Assembly (NCBI RefSeq): GCF_907165045.1
Contig: NZ_CAJRAU010000001.1
Coordinates: 434,001 to 498,000, forward strand
DNA length: 64,000 nucleotides
Source: Dyadobacter linearis
GTDB taxonomy: Bacteria > Bacteroidota > Bacteroidia > Cytophagales > Spirosomataceae
Direction: 5' to 3'
Each line of letters starts with the position of its first letter. Position 1 is the first letter of the stretch. Positions 1-9,200 of the stretch are shown piece after piece. Below the pieces are notes generated by a model that saw nothing but the letters and a program-made list of their open reading frames with translations, was not told where the DNA came from and ran no database searches. The translations under genes and the position numbers were made by a program.

Positions 1-414
1 GGCGTTTTGATCGGCTTTCAGGTCGTAAAACATACGGTAGCTGGCGGGAAAGCTAACATTTTTGTAGACGTTTTGCTTCTGCCCTTGTTTTGCTGCGGGT
101 TTGCAATGATGCTTCCCTACGCCTCCTCCTGTCCCCGCCCGGGCAAGCTAATTACCAGACTGATCACGCAGATCAGTCAAACTTCCTATTCATTTTATTT
201 AATGCACATACTGATCATCGAGCAGGTTACAGAATGGTACCACAGCAATCTCGCCACCCCGTTTGCTCCAAAATGGCTGGTTTTCCTCGGTACTTATCTG
301 TTCACCTATCTGGTCGCGTACCTGATGTTCCGGCTGATCGAGTTACCATTTATGAACCTTCGCAAAAGGCTGTTTGTGCCCGCAATTGATGCAGACAAGT
401 CTTACAGTAAATGA
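1..414 (+). CDS. Acyltransferase-3 family membrane protein, C-terminal fragment (cut by window edge)
   Basis: The reading frame is open from the first base, so the true start lies left of the window and only about 137 C-terminal residues are visible. They contain three hydrophobic segments: one after FVDVLLLPL, one around SFYLMHILIIEQV, and one in WLVFLGTYLFTYLVAYLMF. They end in the RLIELPF motif followed by a basic tail. This matches the last transmembrane helices of acyltransferase-3 (OafA/YrhL-type) enzymes, which O-acylate surface or periplasmic sugars in the inner membrane. The catalytic N-terminal part is missing, so the substrate cannot be inferred. A TTG at base 7 is just an internal codon. 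The family assignment is fairly secure from the SYSFYLMH and IELPF signatures. Confidence 0.75.
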   Translation, partial: GVLIGFQVVKHTVAGGKANIFVDVLLLPLFCCGFAMMLPYASSCPRPGKLITRLITQISQTSYSFYLMHILIIEQVTEWYHSNLATPFAPKWLVFLGTYLFTYLVAYLMFRLIELPFMNLRKRLFVPAIDADKSYSK

Positions 415-428
415 TTGGATCGTGTTCT

Positions 429-454
429 CTATTGAAAATAGCATGTTTCAATAG
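429..454. terminator. AT-rich hairpin between convergent genes, possible terminator
   Basis: A perfect 9-bp inverted repeat (CTATTGAAA and TTTCAATAG) surrounds an 8-base loop. It lies between the acyltransferase stop and the convergent dehydrogenase, and its right arm covers that gene's TGA. No clear U-tract follows on either strand, so terminator activity is only a suggestion from position and symmetry. Confidence 0.3.
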
Positions 455-1380
455 CCTTCCGTCAATTTAACTTCATCTTTTAACTTAGCCCCTTTTAAAA
501 ACTGCTTCACGTTTTCGGCAAACTTTTTCACTTTATCGCGGTCACGTTCCCTGTGGGCCGCGCCGGTGTGTTGAGTCAGGATCACATTTTCCATTTTCCA
601 CAACTTTCTGTTCTTCGGCAGCGGCTCGTTTTCGGTTACGTCCAGCACTGCTCCCGCCAGTTTTCCGCTTTCCAGTGCCTGGATCAGCGCCGCTTCGTCA
701 GTGGTATTTCCACGCCCTACGTTGGCATAAAGCGAACCTTCTTTCATTGCTTCAAAGAATTCGGCGGAAACGTATTTATCGAGGTTACCGGGCAGGGTGT
801 TTACTACAAGATCAGTCTCCGGCAATTCTTTCAATAAATCTTCAAAGGAGTGAATATCTGCTTCCGGGTCGCTCTTGGCGGTCATTTTTATGCTGCAACC
901 AAATGCCTTCAATATCTTTTCAACGTGCTCACCAATGGCGCCGGAACCCAATATGATCACGTTTTTCTCACCTAAAACCGAAAGTTCCTGCTCCGCTTTC
1001 TCCCCTACCCAGCGCTGTTCCAACTGGTTCCTCACCATTAAGTGTACACCGCGATAAAACCCCAGAATTCCTGCCACGATCGTTTCAGCGCAGGCAGCGG
1101 CCGACATATCCCCGACATTTGCCACAGTCCCAATGAACTTCACGTCTTTATAATGTTCAAAACCCACCTGTTCCAGCTGCCAGAATTTAAGAGAGCCAGG
1201 TACGTTTTCCAGCATTTCCACCGGCAGGTTACCGATCACGATTTCTGAGGATTCCAGTTCGCTTTTTAATTCGGCCTGCGACAGATCGGCTTTGAAAATA
1301 CATTCCGCATCCTTTGGTAATTGCTTCGCCAGCTCTTCCAGGTACCGGGGCTGCAAATCGGCATATATTAATATTTTCAT
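448..1380 (-). CDS. D-isomer-specific 2-hydroxyacid dehydrogenase family protein
   Basis: This 310-residue protein has the expected length and order of the family: a split substrate-binding domain around a Rossmann fold. The NAD-binding motif GSGAIG is at residues 145-150. The catalytic triad can be placed as Arg223 (NVGRG), Glu252 (TENEPLP) and His271 (TQHTGA). Such cytosolic enzymes interconvert 2-oxoacids and D-2-hydroxyacids with NAD(P)H. The GxGxxG-to-HTGA spacing is typical of glyoxylate/hydroxypyruvate-reductase-like members, but the substrate cannot be read from sequence. The start MKILIYADLQ is the usual N-terminus, with no better upstream codon. It is transcribed alone and is divergent from the lipoprotein at 1591, with which it shares a 210-bp intergenic region containing the tandem palindromes. 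Confidence 0.85.
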   Translation of the reverse strand: MKILIYADLQPRYLEELAKQLPKDAECIFKADLSQAELKSELESSEIVIGNLPVEMLENVPGSLKFWQLEQVGFEHYKDVKFIGTVANVGDMSAAACAETIVAGILGFYRGVHLMVRNQLEQRWVGEKAEQELSVLGEKNVIILGSGAIGEHVEKILKAFGCSIKMTAKSDPEADIHSFEDLLKELPETDLVVNTLPGNLDKYVSAEFFEAMKEGSLYANVGRGNTTDEAALIQALESGKLAGAVLDVTENEPLPKNRKLWKMENVILTQHTGAAHRERDRDKVKKFAENVKQFLKGAKLKDEVKLTEGY

Positions 1381-1504
1381 AAATCTTTATTTAAATCTGA
1401 ATCGGCTAATGCTTCACTGATGCTAAGCCCGACTACACTGCGGTTCCGGAAGATTAAAATACCGTTCCATGAATATAAAATCTTTCAAAATATCGGACGC
1501 ACAC

Positions 1505-1548
1505 TGCAACTATGTTGCAATAAGATTTATATTTGCAACACAATTGCA
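1505..1548 (+). promoter_or_regulatory. Tandem TGCAAC-N3-GTTGCA palindromes overlapping a -7 element (candidate Fur/Zur-type operator)
   Basis: The first palindrome, TGCAAC-TAT-GTTGCA, is perfect (1505-1519). The second, TGCAAC-ACA-ATTGCA, has one mismatch (1534-1548). Their centres are 29 bp apart, close to three helical turns. The inner arms also form TGTTGCAA-N12-TTGCAACA (1513-1540). A Bacteroidota-type -7 box, TATATTTG, lies at 1528-1535, so a bound protein would cover the promoter of the lipoprotein at 1591 and repress it. Short symmetric sites of this kind suit dimeric Fur-superfamily regulators, and zinc (Zur) is my best guess. The symmetry is directly visible; the regulator's identity is inferred. 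Confidence 0.6.
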
Positions 1549-1590
1549 TATATCAGTCTAAGTCATTTATCACTTATTGAATCAATATCC

Positions 1591-2145
1591 ATGAAGCTTA
1601 ACCGAAAATTATCCTTCTGCGCACTGTTCGGCCTTGCTGCGTTGTTTACCCAATGCAAAGATTCCGGCGAGGAGATCACGCCCGACGACGAGAACGAACT
1701 GATCACATCCGTGACACTTAACTTCAAGGAGGCTGGCACCGGAACTGTAAGTTCATTCAGTTTCAAGGACGCAGACGGTGACGGCGGCAATGCGCCGACA
1801 AGATTTGACACGATCAGCCTGAAAGCAAACGCGGAATATGCGCTGACAATCGAGTTTATGGACGAAAGCAAATCGCCGGCAGATAATATTACCGAAGAAA
1901 TCGCCAAAGAGTCTGACGAACATTTGATCGTCTTCACACCTTCGCCCGCGTCTCTGCTCACCTACACGTACGAAGATAAAGACGATAACAATTTCCCGAT
2001 CGGTCTGACAGGTACTGCCAAGGCGGGTGCTGCGGGTGCAGGGACACTGAAAGTACAGCTACGTCACCAGCCAGGCGACAAAAACGGAACACCGGCACCC
2101 GGAAGTGACGATGCGAATCTTGAATTTGTTTTGCAGGTGAAATAA
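1591..2145 (+). CDS. Exported lipoprotein of a family I provisionally link to metal uptake
   Basis: The chosen start gives MKLNRKLSFCALFGLAALFTQC, a lipoprotein signal peptide ending in Cys22. The frame is open further upstream to 1420, but an earlier start would run through the operator and lacks a signal peptide. The mature part, about 160 residues, is acidic. It contains DADGDGG (calcium- or metal-loop-like), a region rich in Asp and Glu with the motif EESDEH-type (residues around SDEHLIVF), and a Gly/Ala-rich C-terminal beta-like section. I recognise this as a small Bacteroidota lipoprotein family often found near TonB receptors, though no receptor is adjacent here. The upstream palindromes suggest metal-dependent repression. 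Outer-membrane or periplasmic location is likely; the biochemical role is unknown. Confidence 0.7.
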   Translation: MKLNRKLSFCALFGLAALFTQCKDSGEEITPDDENELITSVTLNFKEAGTGTVSSFSFKDADGDGGNAPTRFDTISLKANAEYALTIEFMDESKSPADNITEEIAKESDEHLIVFTPSPASLLTYTYEDKDDNNFPIGLTGTAKAGAAGAGTLKVQLRHQPGDKNGTPAPGSDDANLEFVLQVK

Positions 2146-2167
2146 ATAAAGGAGGAAGGAGGAAGGG

Positions 2168-3292
2168 TTAGAGGTTTTCTCTTACTAGTTTGCGGAAAGC
2201 TAGATTGGGTTGAATGGTGGTGTCGAAACCGGCTTGTGTGAACAGCAGCCCGAAGTAATTCTTTTCCCGGTTGATCCACGCATGCACGCCGCGGGCGCTC
2301 AGTACTGCTACTTCTTTTGCAGTGTTGTTCTGGAACTCGGAACGCCACAGCCCGAGGCCGTATGTTGGGTCAACCCGGTTGGAATTATCCGCTTCCATGG
2401 TTTCGACGGAAGCAACGCTCAGTACACGCACTCCATTATACGTTCCTTTGTTGTATATCATGGTCAAAAAGCGCAGGTACTCGTTCATGGAGCACATAAT
2501 ACCATAACCCGTCGCTGGGTTTGCAGGATGATCCGGACTGTAAATCACATCCTCCATTCCACATTTCGAACCGATCCGCTCCTGAAAGATCGTCGCCCAG
2601 GATTTCTTTTCAACGATTTCCGCAATCCTGGAAGCTACTCCGTACGAGACACTTCCATACAATGCGCCTTTACCGGGCACGAACTGCAGTTGAGTCCTTA
2701 GAGCGATGCTGTCGATATTTTGTTGGAGCGTGAGGTCGCTGCGAGAGTCAAACCGCGATTCGTAGACCAGCCCCGAAGTGTGCGCCAGCAGCTGCCGGAT
2801 CGTGATTTCCTTTTTTTCGTTATTAAATGAGGGAATGTATTTGCTCACTTTATCATCGAGTGCAAGCTTTCCGGCTTCCACCAGCGTCATGATCACCGCG
2901 GCGGTCACGGGCTTGGAGGCGGACATGATCGGTAACCGGGAGTCGGTATTATATTCTCCCTGCCGGTAACAAAATAGCGTCGAGTCGCCCCGGCCGATAT
3001 AAGCCATTACACTGTTGCCATAGTTCGCAATGTTGCTTTTTAAATAATAGTAAAAAGTGATCTTGTTCCTGACACTGGTGACGACCGGGATATTCATCGG
3101 CCCGTTTTTATCAAAAACAACATACCTGAGATCAGCTTCGCCGGCAGCGAAGGTGCTATCCTTGCAAGCCTTGCAAACCGTATCTATCGGGTTCAGCGGA
3201 TCCTGTTCCAGTTCGTGCGGTATGGGCGAATTCTTTTGTCCATCGCAGGAAACGGCCATAACAGCCAGCATAAATAGGATCAGGTGTTTCAT
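2168..3292 (-). CDS. Serine hydrolase, beta-lactamase/class C penicillin-binding-protein family, lipoprotein
   Basis: The 374-residue product begins with MKHLILFMLAVMAVSC, a lipoprotein signal with Cys16. The class C serine hydrolase motifs follow in order: SxxK as S124-A-S-K127, the second motif as Y212-G-S in place of the usual YxN, and a third-motif region near RGVHAWIN toward the C-terminus. HTSGL at about 171 is also typical. Members include esterases, D-aminopeptidases and DD-peptidases; few are true beta-lactamases. The altered third residue of the YxN motif suggests a hydrolase other than a lactamase. A Cys-rich spacer (TVCKACKDS) near residue 40 is unusual. It lies 114 bp downstream of another lipoprotein gene on the same strand. 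Confidence 0.8.
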   Translation of the reverse strand: MKHLILFMLAVMAVSCDGQKNSPIPHELEQDPLNPIDTVCKACKDSTFAAGEADLRYVVFDKNGPMNIPVVTSVRNKITFYYYLKSNIANYGNSVMAYIGRGDSTLFCYRQGEYNTDSRLPIMSASKPVTAAVIMTLVEAGKLALDDKVSKYIPSFNNEKKEITIRQLLAHTSGLVYESRFDSRSDLTLQQNIDSIALRTQLQFVPGKGALYGSVSYGVASRIAEIVEKKSWATIFQERIGSKCGMEDVIYSPDHPANPATGYGIMCSMNEYLRFLTMIYNKGTYNGVRVLSVASVETMEADNSNRVDPTYGLGLWRSEFQNNTAKEVAVLSARGVHAWINREKNYFGLLFTQAGFDTTIQPNLAFRKLVRENL

Positions 3293-3406
3293 AAAGGGGT
3301 ATTAAATCACAAATACTAATTCTTCGAATTGTACATTTCACATCGATACCAAAGATATTAAATTTAGCTAAACTACCGGGCCGGATCTCGACAGCAGATC
3401 TAAATT

Positions 3407-3784
3407 TCACTTGCCGCTCACCTTGAAAATGTGGCAGGCGTCGGCCCCGATCGTATACTCTTCCTGTACAACAATTGCACTGCCCCTTTTCCCGACAAAC
3501 TTGAAAACTTCCTGTCTGTTTGCTAATAATTTTTGATAAGAATCGTCCAGAACCCAGTACCATCGCGATTCCGGCACAAATTCAGACCTGGCACGCAGCG
3601 TATCCGAGGTGGCCAGGCGGACTGTGTAAAACTCAGTCAGTGGCTCGCCCGATACTTCCAAACCGACAGACCTGAACTCTTCCGTGCAATTGATATCTCC
3701 CGGATCCCCATCCATTTTACACGCATTCAGTGCCAAAATGGTCAGCAGACCAATGAGTAGCGGCAATTTTTGGACTTTCATCAT
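3407..3784 (-). CDS. Small hypothetical lipoprotein
   Basis: This 125-residue protein starts MMKVQKLPLLIGLL and has a lipobox LALNAC, so it is probably exported and lipidated; translation may begin at the second Met. The mature part contains two further cysteines (NCTEEF and ADACHIF) that could form a disulphide, and a beta-rich pattern such as FYTVRLATSDTLRAR. I do not recognise a family. It lies upstream of the serine hydrolase on the same strand with a 114-bp gap, so co-transcription is possible but not evident. The lipoprotein signal makes it likely to be a real gene. Confidence 0.6.
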   Translation of the reverse strand: MMKVQKLPLLIGLLTILALNACKMDGDPGDINCTEEFRSVGLEVSGEPLTEFYTVRLATSDTLRARSEFVPESRWYWVLDDSYQKLLANRQEVFKFVGKRGSAIVVQEEYTIGADACHIFKVSGK

Positions 3785-3857
3785 GATGTTCCGGAGTTAT
3801 TTGCAGGTAGACGTTCAGATCTGCCGATTGGTTTGAACAGTCAAAAAATTAATGTTT

Positions 3858-4226
3858 CTAACCCTGCGAATAAAGCCCCAGCCGGTTTCCCTCGGTGTCA
3901 ATGAACGTTCCGTAAAATCCCATTTCGGGACTTATTTCCGTCTTTGGTATCACAACCTTTCCATTGCTGGCCACGACCCTATCCATTATCTCCTGCAAGT
4001 CGCTTCCGCCATTGAGGTAAATGACCGCTCCGTCCGAAGATGGTTTGTAATCAGGCCCGGCGATCACCGATCCGGAGACATTACTGCCGTCGCCGGGAAA
4101 CAATCCCAGTTTGATTCCCTCCATATCGACCTCCTCGATCTCTATGTTAAGAATAGCCTTGTAAAACGAAACCGCCCTCTGGAAGTCAGACGCAGGGATT
4201 TCAAACATTGAAATGAAATTTTCCAT
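3858..4226 (-). CDS. VOC (glyoxalase/bleomycin-resistance) family protein
   Basis: This 122-residue cytosolic protein has the two-module beta-alpha-beta-beta-beta layout of a single VOC domain. The first half runs from FISMFEIPASDFQRAVSFY to GSVIAGPDY, the second from VIYLNGG to RLGLYSQG. The final strand DTEGNRLGLY is the family hallmark. VOC proteins bind a metal in a cupped beta-sheet and isomerise, cleave or sequester small molecules; the substrate is unknown. It follows the AraC-type regulator gene on the same strand after a 71-bp gap, suggesting control by that regulator. An analogous AraC-VOC order recurs at 40025-41387. Confidence 0.85.
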   Translation of the reverse strand: MENFISMFEIPASDFQRAVSFYKAILNIEIEEVDMEGIKLGLFPGDGSNVSGSVIAGPDYKPSSDGAVIYLNGGSDLQEIMDRVVASNGKVVIPKTEISPEMGFYGTFIDTEGNRLGLYSQG

Positions 4227-4297
4227 TGTTAGATGTATTTAGTTGCGTCTGCAAGGTAGAATTCCGCAAATGCTGAAAATTGTAAAATTGCGTCAGC

Positions 4298-5119
4298 CTA
4301 TTCTTTTTGATAAAATGCCGTTGACAGTACCAGCGCATTGTCTTTCAGAAACTTGTTGGGATTGGTACCGGTAAACTCTCGGAAGTCTTTGATAAAATGC
4401 GCCTGATCGTAATACTCATTTTCAATCGCCAGACTGGTCAGACTGCTATCGTCATTGTTCAGCAGCATTTGAAGGGTACTCTGTAACCGGACGATCCTCG
4501 CTAGTTGCTTCGGACTTAAACCAACCAACTTCGAGAACCTGCGTTCAAGTTGTCGCCTTTTCAAAATATTTTCCTGCAATATTCCGCCAACGGGTACGCG
4601 TCCTTTCGAAGCAAGGATCAGGTCGACAGTTGATCGGAGAATGCGGTCAATGTGTTTTGCATCCCTTAATTTTTGCGCTAAAAAGGCCTGTACAATCTGA
4701 ATCCGTTCTTCTGTATTTGCCGCGTTCACGACCAGCTTTTTGAGATTCGCAGCATCTTCTTCACCAAAAACGGCCGACATATCCGTTTCTGTGTTTTCCA
4801 GATCCGGCATGGATAAAGTGGTAAAGGGAATAAAGCCGCCGGGGAAAAACCGGACTGCGAAGGTATCGACGGCGCCGGTAGGCTCAATGCAAAGCGGCTC
4901 TGTAAGCTGCCCTAGAATCATCCCACGTGGCTGAATTATGTGGTCGGTTTCGTTAATATACCGTCTCACATCGTCGCCGAGCGTGAAGATCATTTCTACG
5001 CAACCGTCGGGAACGATGCGTTGCTTTTGCGGATCGGGACCCGCCGGAACCCGCAAGGTCCAAAAGCATTTTACGAAATCACTTAATTCTAGATCAGGCT
5101 GGTAGGTTTCGTATTCCAT
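4298..5119 (-). CDS. AraC-family transcriptional regulator (first of two paralogues)
   Basis: The protein has 273 residues. The N-terminal 150 hold a sensing domain with the signature DFVKCFWTLRVP and RIVPDGCVEMIF, and a FAVRFFPGGF strand. The C-terminal third is an AraC-type double HTH: the first helix pair lies around KLVGLSPKQLARIVRLQ and the second around SLAIENEYYDQAHFIKDFREF, ending in the expected TNPNKFLK. It probably acts as a ligand-responsive activator of the VOC gene directly downstream. It closely resembles the regulator at 40025 in domain order and motifs (VADGC, YYDQAHFIK). The 5-prime end is divergent from nothing; the upstream neighbour, the TauE gene, ends 81 bp away on the same strand. 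Confidence 0.88.
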   Translation of the reverse strand: MEYETYQPDLELSDFVKCFWTLRVPAGPDPQKQRIVPDGCVEMIFTLGDDVRRYINETDHIIQPRGMILGQLTEPLCIEPTGAVDTFAVRFFPGGFIPFTTLSMPDLENTETDMSAVFGEEDAANLKKLVVNAANTEERIQIVQAFLAQKLRDAKHIDRILRSTVDLILASKGRVPVGGILQENILKRRQLERRFSKLVGLSPKQLARIVRLQSTLQMLLNNDDSSLTSLAIENEYYDQAHFIKDFREFTGTNPNKFLKDNALVLSTAFYQKE

Positions 5120-5200
5120 GCAAATAGCTGCTGCGGTTGAGGTAACAATGCAAGCCGCAATATATGGAATTCGCGAAAAGTTATCCGGTTTAAAACACGA

Positions 5201-6088
5201 TCAAATGAACCCAAATCCCTGCAATACAGTCCTTAAACTCAGCCCGATCACCAATATCCCTACTGAAAGCATTAACACGCGGCTATTGATGCGGCCGACC
5301 AGGAGTGCACCGAAAGGCGCGGCGATCACACCGCCCAATATCAACCCAAGCACAACCTGCCAGCTGTCGATACCATTGAATATCAGGAATGTAATACCGC
5401 TTGAAAACGTGATCACAAATTCAGCCGCATTCACGGAACCGATCGTGTACCGGGGATCTCTTCCCTGCCCCAATAGCGTTGAAGTCACAATTGGCCCCCA
5501 GCCTCCGCCCCCGATCGAGTCGAGAAAACCGCCGGTAGCAGCGAGCACTCCGATCCTTTTTGTTTTGTTTTTAACCAGCCTCTTCCGGATCGCTTTCCTG
5601 ATAATAATAACACCCAGAATAAGCATATAGATCGCAATATATGGTTTGACGGCATTGCCATCGATTACGTCAGAAAGTAAATAAGCACCCGTTACCGCAC
5701 CAAGTACACCGGGAATCAGCAGGCTTCTGAAAAGCTTTTTGTTGATATTCTTAAATCTCAGGTGTGAAATCGCCGAGGCTCCGGTTGTGAACATTTCGGC
5801 AACGTGAACACTGGTGCTGCTGATAGCGGGTGACACTCCCATACTAAGCAGGAAGGAAGTAGAAGTAACTCCATAAGCCATTCCCAACGCACCGTCGACC
5901 AGCTGCGCAGCCAGACCCACGAGAAAATAAAGCATGAATTTGCTGTCAAGGAAACTCCTTACCTGCTCGGCTTCAACTGAAATAGTACCATTTAAAAGCA
6001 GGAAACCGACCGATAGAACCACTAACCCCGCCGGCACCAGATACCATAATTTCGAAATGGGCTTTAACGAAAGGACCTTTAAAAACAT
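5201..6088 (-). CDS. TauE/SafE-type (DUF81) membrane permease
   Basis: I chose the start MFLKVLSLKPISKLW; an upstream Met (6115) would add MCFSILRQH, which looks like leader sequence. The product has about 295 residues and seven to eight hydrophobic helices. It carries the duplicated signature of the family, seen as VDGALGMAYGV near the first third and FLDSIGGGGWGPIV in the second half. Family members move sulfite, sulfonates or other small anions across the inner membrane. No sulfur-metabolism gene lies near, so the substrate is open. It is upstream of the AraC gene on the same strand with an 81-bp gap and divergent from the histidine kinase at 6254. Confidence 0.85.
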   Translation of the reverse strand: MFLKVLSLKPISKLWYLVPAGLVVLSVGFLLLNGTISVEAEQVRSFLDSKFMLYFLVGLAAQLVDGALGMAYGVTSTSFLLSMGVSPAISSTSVHVAEMFTTGASAISHLRFKNINKKLFRSLLIPGVLGAVTGAYLLSDVIDGNAVKPYIAIYMLILGVIIIRKAIRKRLVKNKTKRIGVLAATGGFLDSIGGGGWGPIVTSTLLGQGRDPRYTIGSVNAAEFVITFSSGITFLIFNGIDSWQVVLGLILGGVIAAPFGALLVGRINSRVLMLSVGILVIGLSLRTVLQGFGFI

Positions 6089-6253
6089 ATGCTGTCTGAG
6101 AATTGAGAAGCACAAAAATAGAAAAAGAATTTAATCTACTAATTAAATAGAGTAAATAGTTTGAATACAAAGAGCCGCTGAGCCGCATAAAGGACACGGT
6201 TGTCTGGCACAGTGTTTGTGCTTGGGGTTTCAGTTGCTTAAAAAAAGATATAC

Positions 6254-9200
6254 ATGCCAGGCGCACCCGAGCCATTTAATACCAGTAACCCTTTGGAAAC
6301 CGAACGTCTAGCGCTGGCCCTTGAAATGGCCGGAATAGGGACCTGGGAATTTAGTGCACATTCCAATGAAATACGTTTGTGTACCCGCTCCAAGAATCTG
6401 CTTGATTTTGCGGGAAACGATATCGTTGACTTCAATTCCCTCATTGGTTTAATATATCCCGAAGACCGGGCTATCTTCGAAAGCGAAGTTTCCCGCGCAT
6501 TGGAACAAACTCCGCCCGAACCTTTTTCGGTAGAATTTCGCTCGGCAGGTATTCCGGGCGGGCAATCGCGCTGGATACTTTGTAAAGGGCAATCACACCA
6601 GGAACCTGATAGTGAGAAGATTCGCGTATTGGGGACTTTTATAGATATTACGAAAGAAGTACAGGGCCGCAGCACGTTGAAAGACGCCAGAAGCTTTCAA
6701 ACCATTGTCGAACAGGCGCCTATGGCCATTGGATTGCTCACCGGGCCGGATCTGATCATTGAGCTTGGGAATGATAAACTGTTCGAGGTTTGGGGAAAGG
6801 AAGCTTCCATTACCGGCTTGAAACTGATGGACGCATTGCCGGAAATCCAGAATCAGGGTTTTAACAATATATTAAACGAGGTATACCTCACCGGAAAACC
6901 GTTTATCGGAAGTGGCGCACTGGCCCAATTGTACCGGAACGGAAGGCTCGAAGACGCGTATTTCGACTTTGTATATTCCCCGATGCAGAGCGAAGACGGC
7001 AGCATCAGCGGAATTATGGTGATGGCGAACGAGGTGACACACCAGCACCGGATGTTGAAAGAGCTGGAAGCCAACGAAGCAAAGTTCAAGGCGCTTATCG
7101 ACCAGGCCCCGGTCGCAACCTGCCTGTTTGTGGGAAAAGAAATGGTGATCGAACTGGCCAACCAGCCTATGATCGACTACTGGGGCAAAGACAAATCTGT
7201 GATTGGCAAACCACTGGCAGAAGCACTCCCGGAACTTGAGGGACAGCCTTTTCTGGATATTCTGAATGAAATCCTGGTGACGGGAATCGCTTACAGTTCC
7301 AAGAATGCAGCCGTAGATATTGAGGTCGACGGGAAGCTGAGTACCTACTATTTCAATTTCAGTTACAAACCCATATTCGACGGCTCGGGCAATATCTACG
7401 GGATCATCAATATGTCCATGGACGTTACCGCACAGGTGAAGGCGCAGAAGGCACTTGAAGAAAGCGAATCCAAGCTCAGAACAGTTATTGCCTCGGCTCC
7501 GGCGGCGATCGGTTTATTTGTTGGCCGCGATCTCGTTGTGGAGCTGCCTAATCAGGCATTTATTGATATTGTTGGAAAAGGCCCTGATATAGAGGGTATC
7601 CCGCTTCGTGAGGTAATGCCAGAATTGGACAGCCAGCCTTTTTTACAGATCCTTGACGACGTTTATACCACCGGCGTCACTTATCAGAGTTACGGCACGC
7701 AGGTTAATATCGTGCAGAATGGCGTCATGACTTACAATTTTTACGACATTACCTATTCCCCGGTATATGATAATGAAGGAAAAGTATATGCTATTCTTGA
7801 CATTGCTATTGACGTAACGGAACGGGTCAATGTAGAGCGCCAGGTCGCAGAAAGCCAGTTGCAGTTGCTGGCATTGTTTGAACAGTCGCCGGTAGGTATT
7901 GCGATGATCCACAAGGATAACCTGACTTTTACAATGGCTAATCCGTTCTATGGGAAGCTGGTAGGCCGCAAACCCGAAGAGATCATCGGCAAGTCGCTTT
8001 TGGAAGCACTTCCTGAAATTGACGGGCAAGGTTTTGACAAGCTTTTGCAGCATGTGATCGACACAGGTATCCCCTATTTTTCCAGAGAACAAGCAGTCGA
8101 AATTATGTACGACGGCGTTCTTGAAACGATTTATGTTGATATGGCTTATCAGCCGCAGCGTAATCTTCAGGATCAGATTACCGGCGTTTTTGTGGTGGCG
8201 ACGGATCTGACCGAGCAGGTGGTAAACAGAAAAAAGATCCAGGAAACCGAGGCATTCCTGCGCGGCGCGATCGAGCTTGCAGAACTGGGGACATTCTCCA
8301 TTGATCTTCGAACCGGAACAATGGATTTCTCTGACCGGTTTAAAATGTGGTTTGGTTTGACAAAAGAAAACCCTATCACATTTGAGATGGTATATGCGGC
8401 CGTCAGCGAGGCCGACCAGCCAGGAGTACTAGCCGCAGTTAACAGGGCAGTTGCTCCCGGATCGGACGGGTTGTATGATATGGAATATTCCCTGGATCCC
8501 GAAAAGACCGGAGCCGAAAGAATATTGCACGCGCAGGGCAAAGTCCTCTACAATCAGGCCGGCGAGCCGATCATGATGATAGGTACCGCACAGGATGTGA
8601 CCGACCAGCGCAAGATCAAGCTTTCCCTTGAACAGCAAGTTCAGCAGCGCACCGAAGAGTTGGAAACGATCAATGAAGAACTGGCCGCGATCAATGAAGA
8701 ATATGTGGCGACCAACGAAGAACTGGCGGATTCCAACAATATGCTGCAGCAATCGAATATCAACCTGCAACAGTTTGCTTACGTCGCTTCTCACGATCTG
8801 CAGGAGCCGCTCCGGAAGATACAGTCGTTTTCGGACCTGCTGATCAAACGTTATGGTGAAAATCTGGGTGACGGGACCACTTACCTGAACCGGATGCAGG
8901 CAGCGGCCAAGCGCATGTCTGAACTGATTGACGACCTCCTTGCCTTTTCGCGCGTGACTACACAGAAGGAGATGAACAGGACCGTTTCGCTCAATCTGGT
9001 GCTGGACGTCATCGTAAATGATCTTGAACTGGCCATTGCCGAATCTTCGGCAGTAATCACCATAGATTCCCTGCCGTGGCTCAAAGGCGATCAGACCCAG
9101 CTGGGTCAATTGTTCCTGAATTTGCTTAGTAATGCACTGAAATTCCGTAAGCCAGGTGTGAGTCCGGTAATCAATATCACCAGTCGCATCATTTCAGGCG

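Noticed and set aside
1420-1590. Upstream extension of the lipoprotein gene at 1591
   Set aside because: It would translate the palindromic operator and -7 box and would bury the signal peptide; the Met at 1591 gives a proper lipobox.
5118-5630. 170-codon plus-strand frame starting beside the AraC gene
   Set aside because: It is antisense to the conserved TauE-type gene and has a composition unlike a protein.
8429-9109. 226-codon open frame on the minus strand
   Set aside because: It is antisense to the kinase core of the histidine kinase at 6254, whose motifs are intact.
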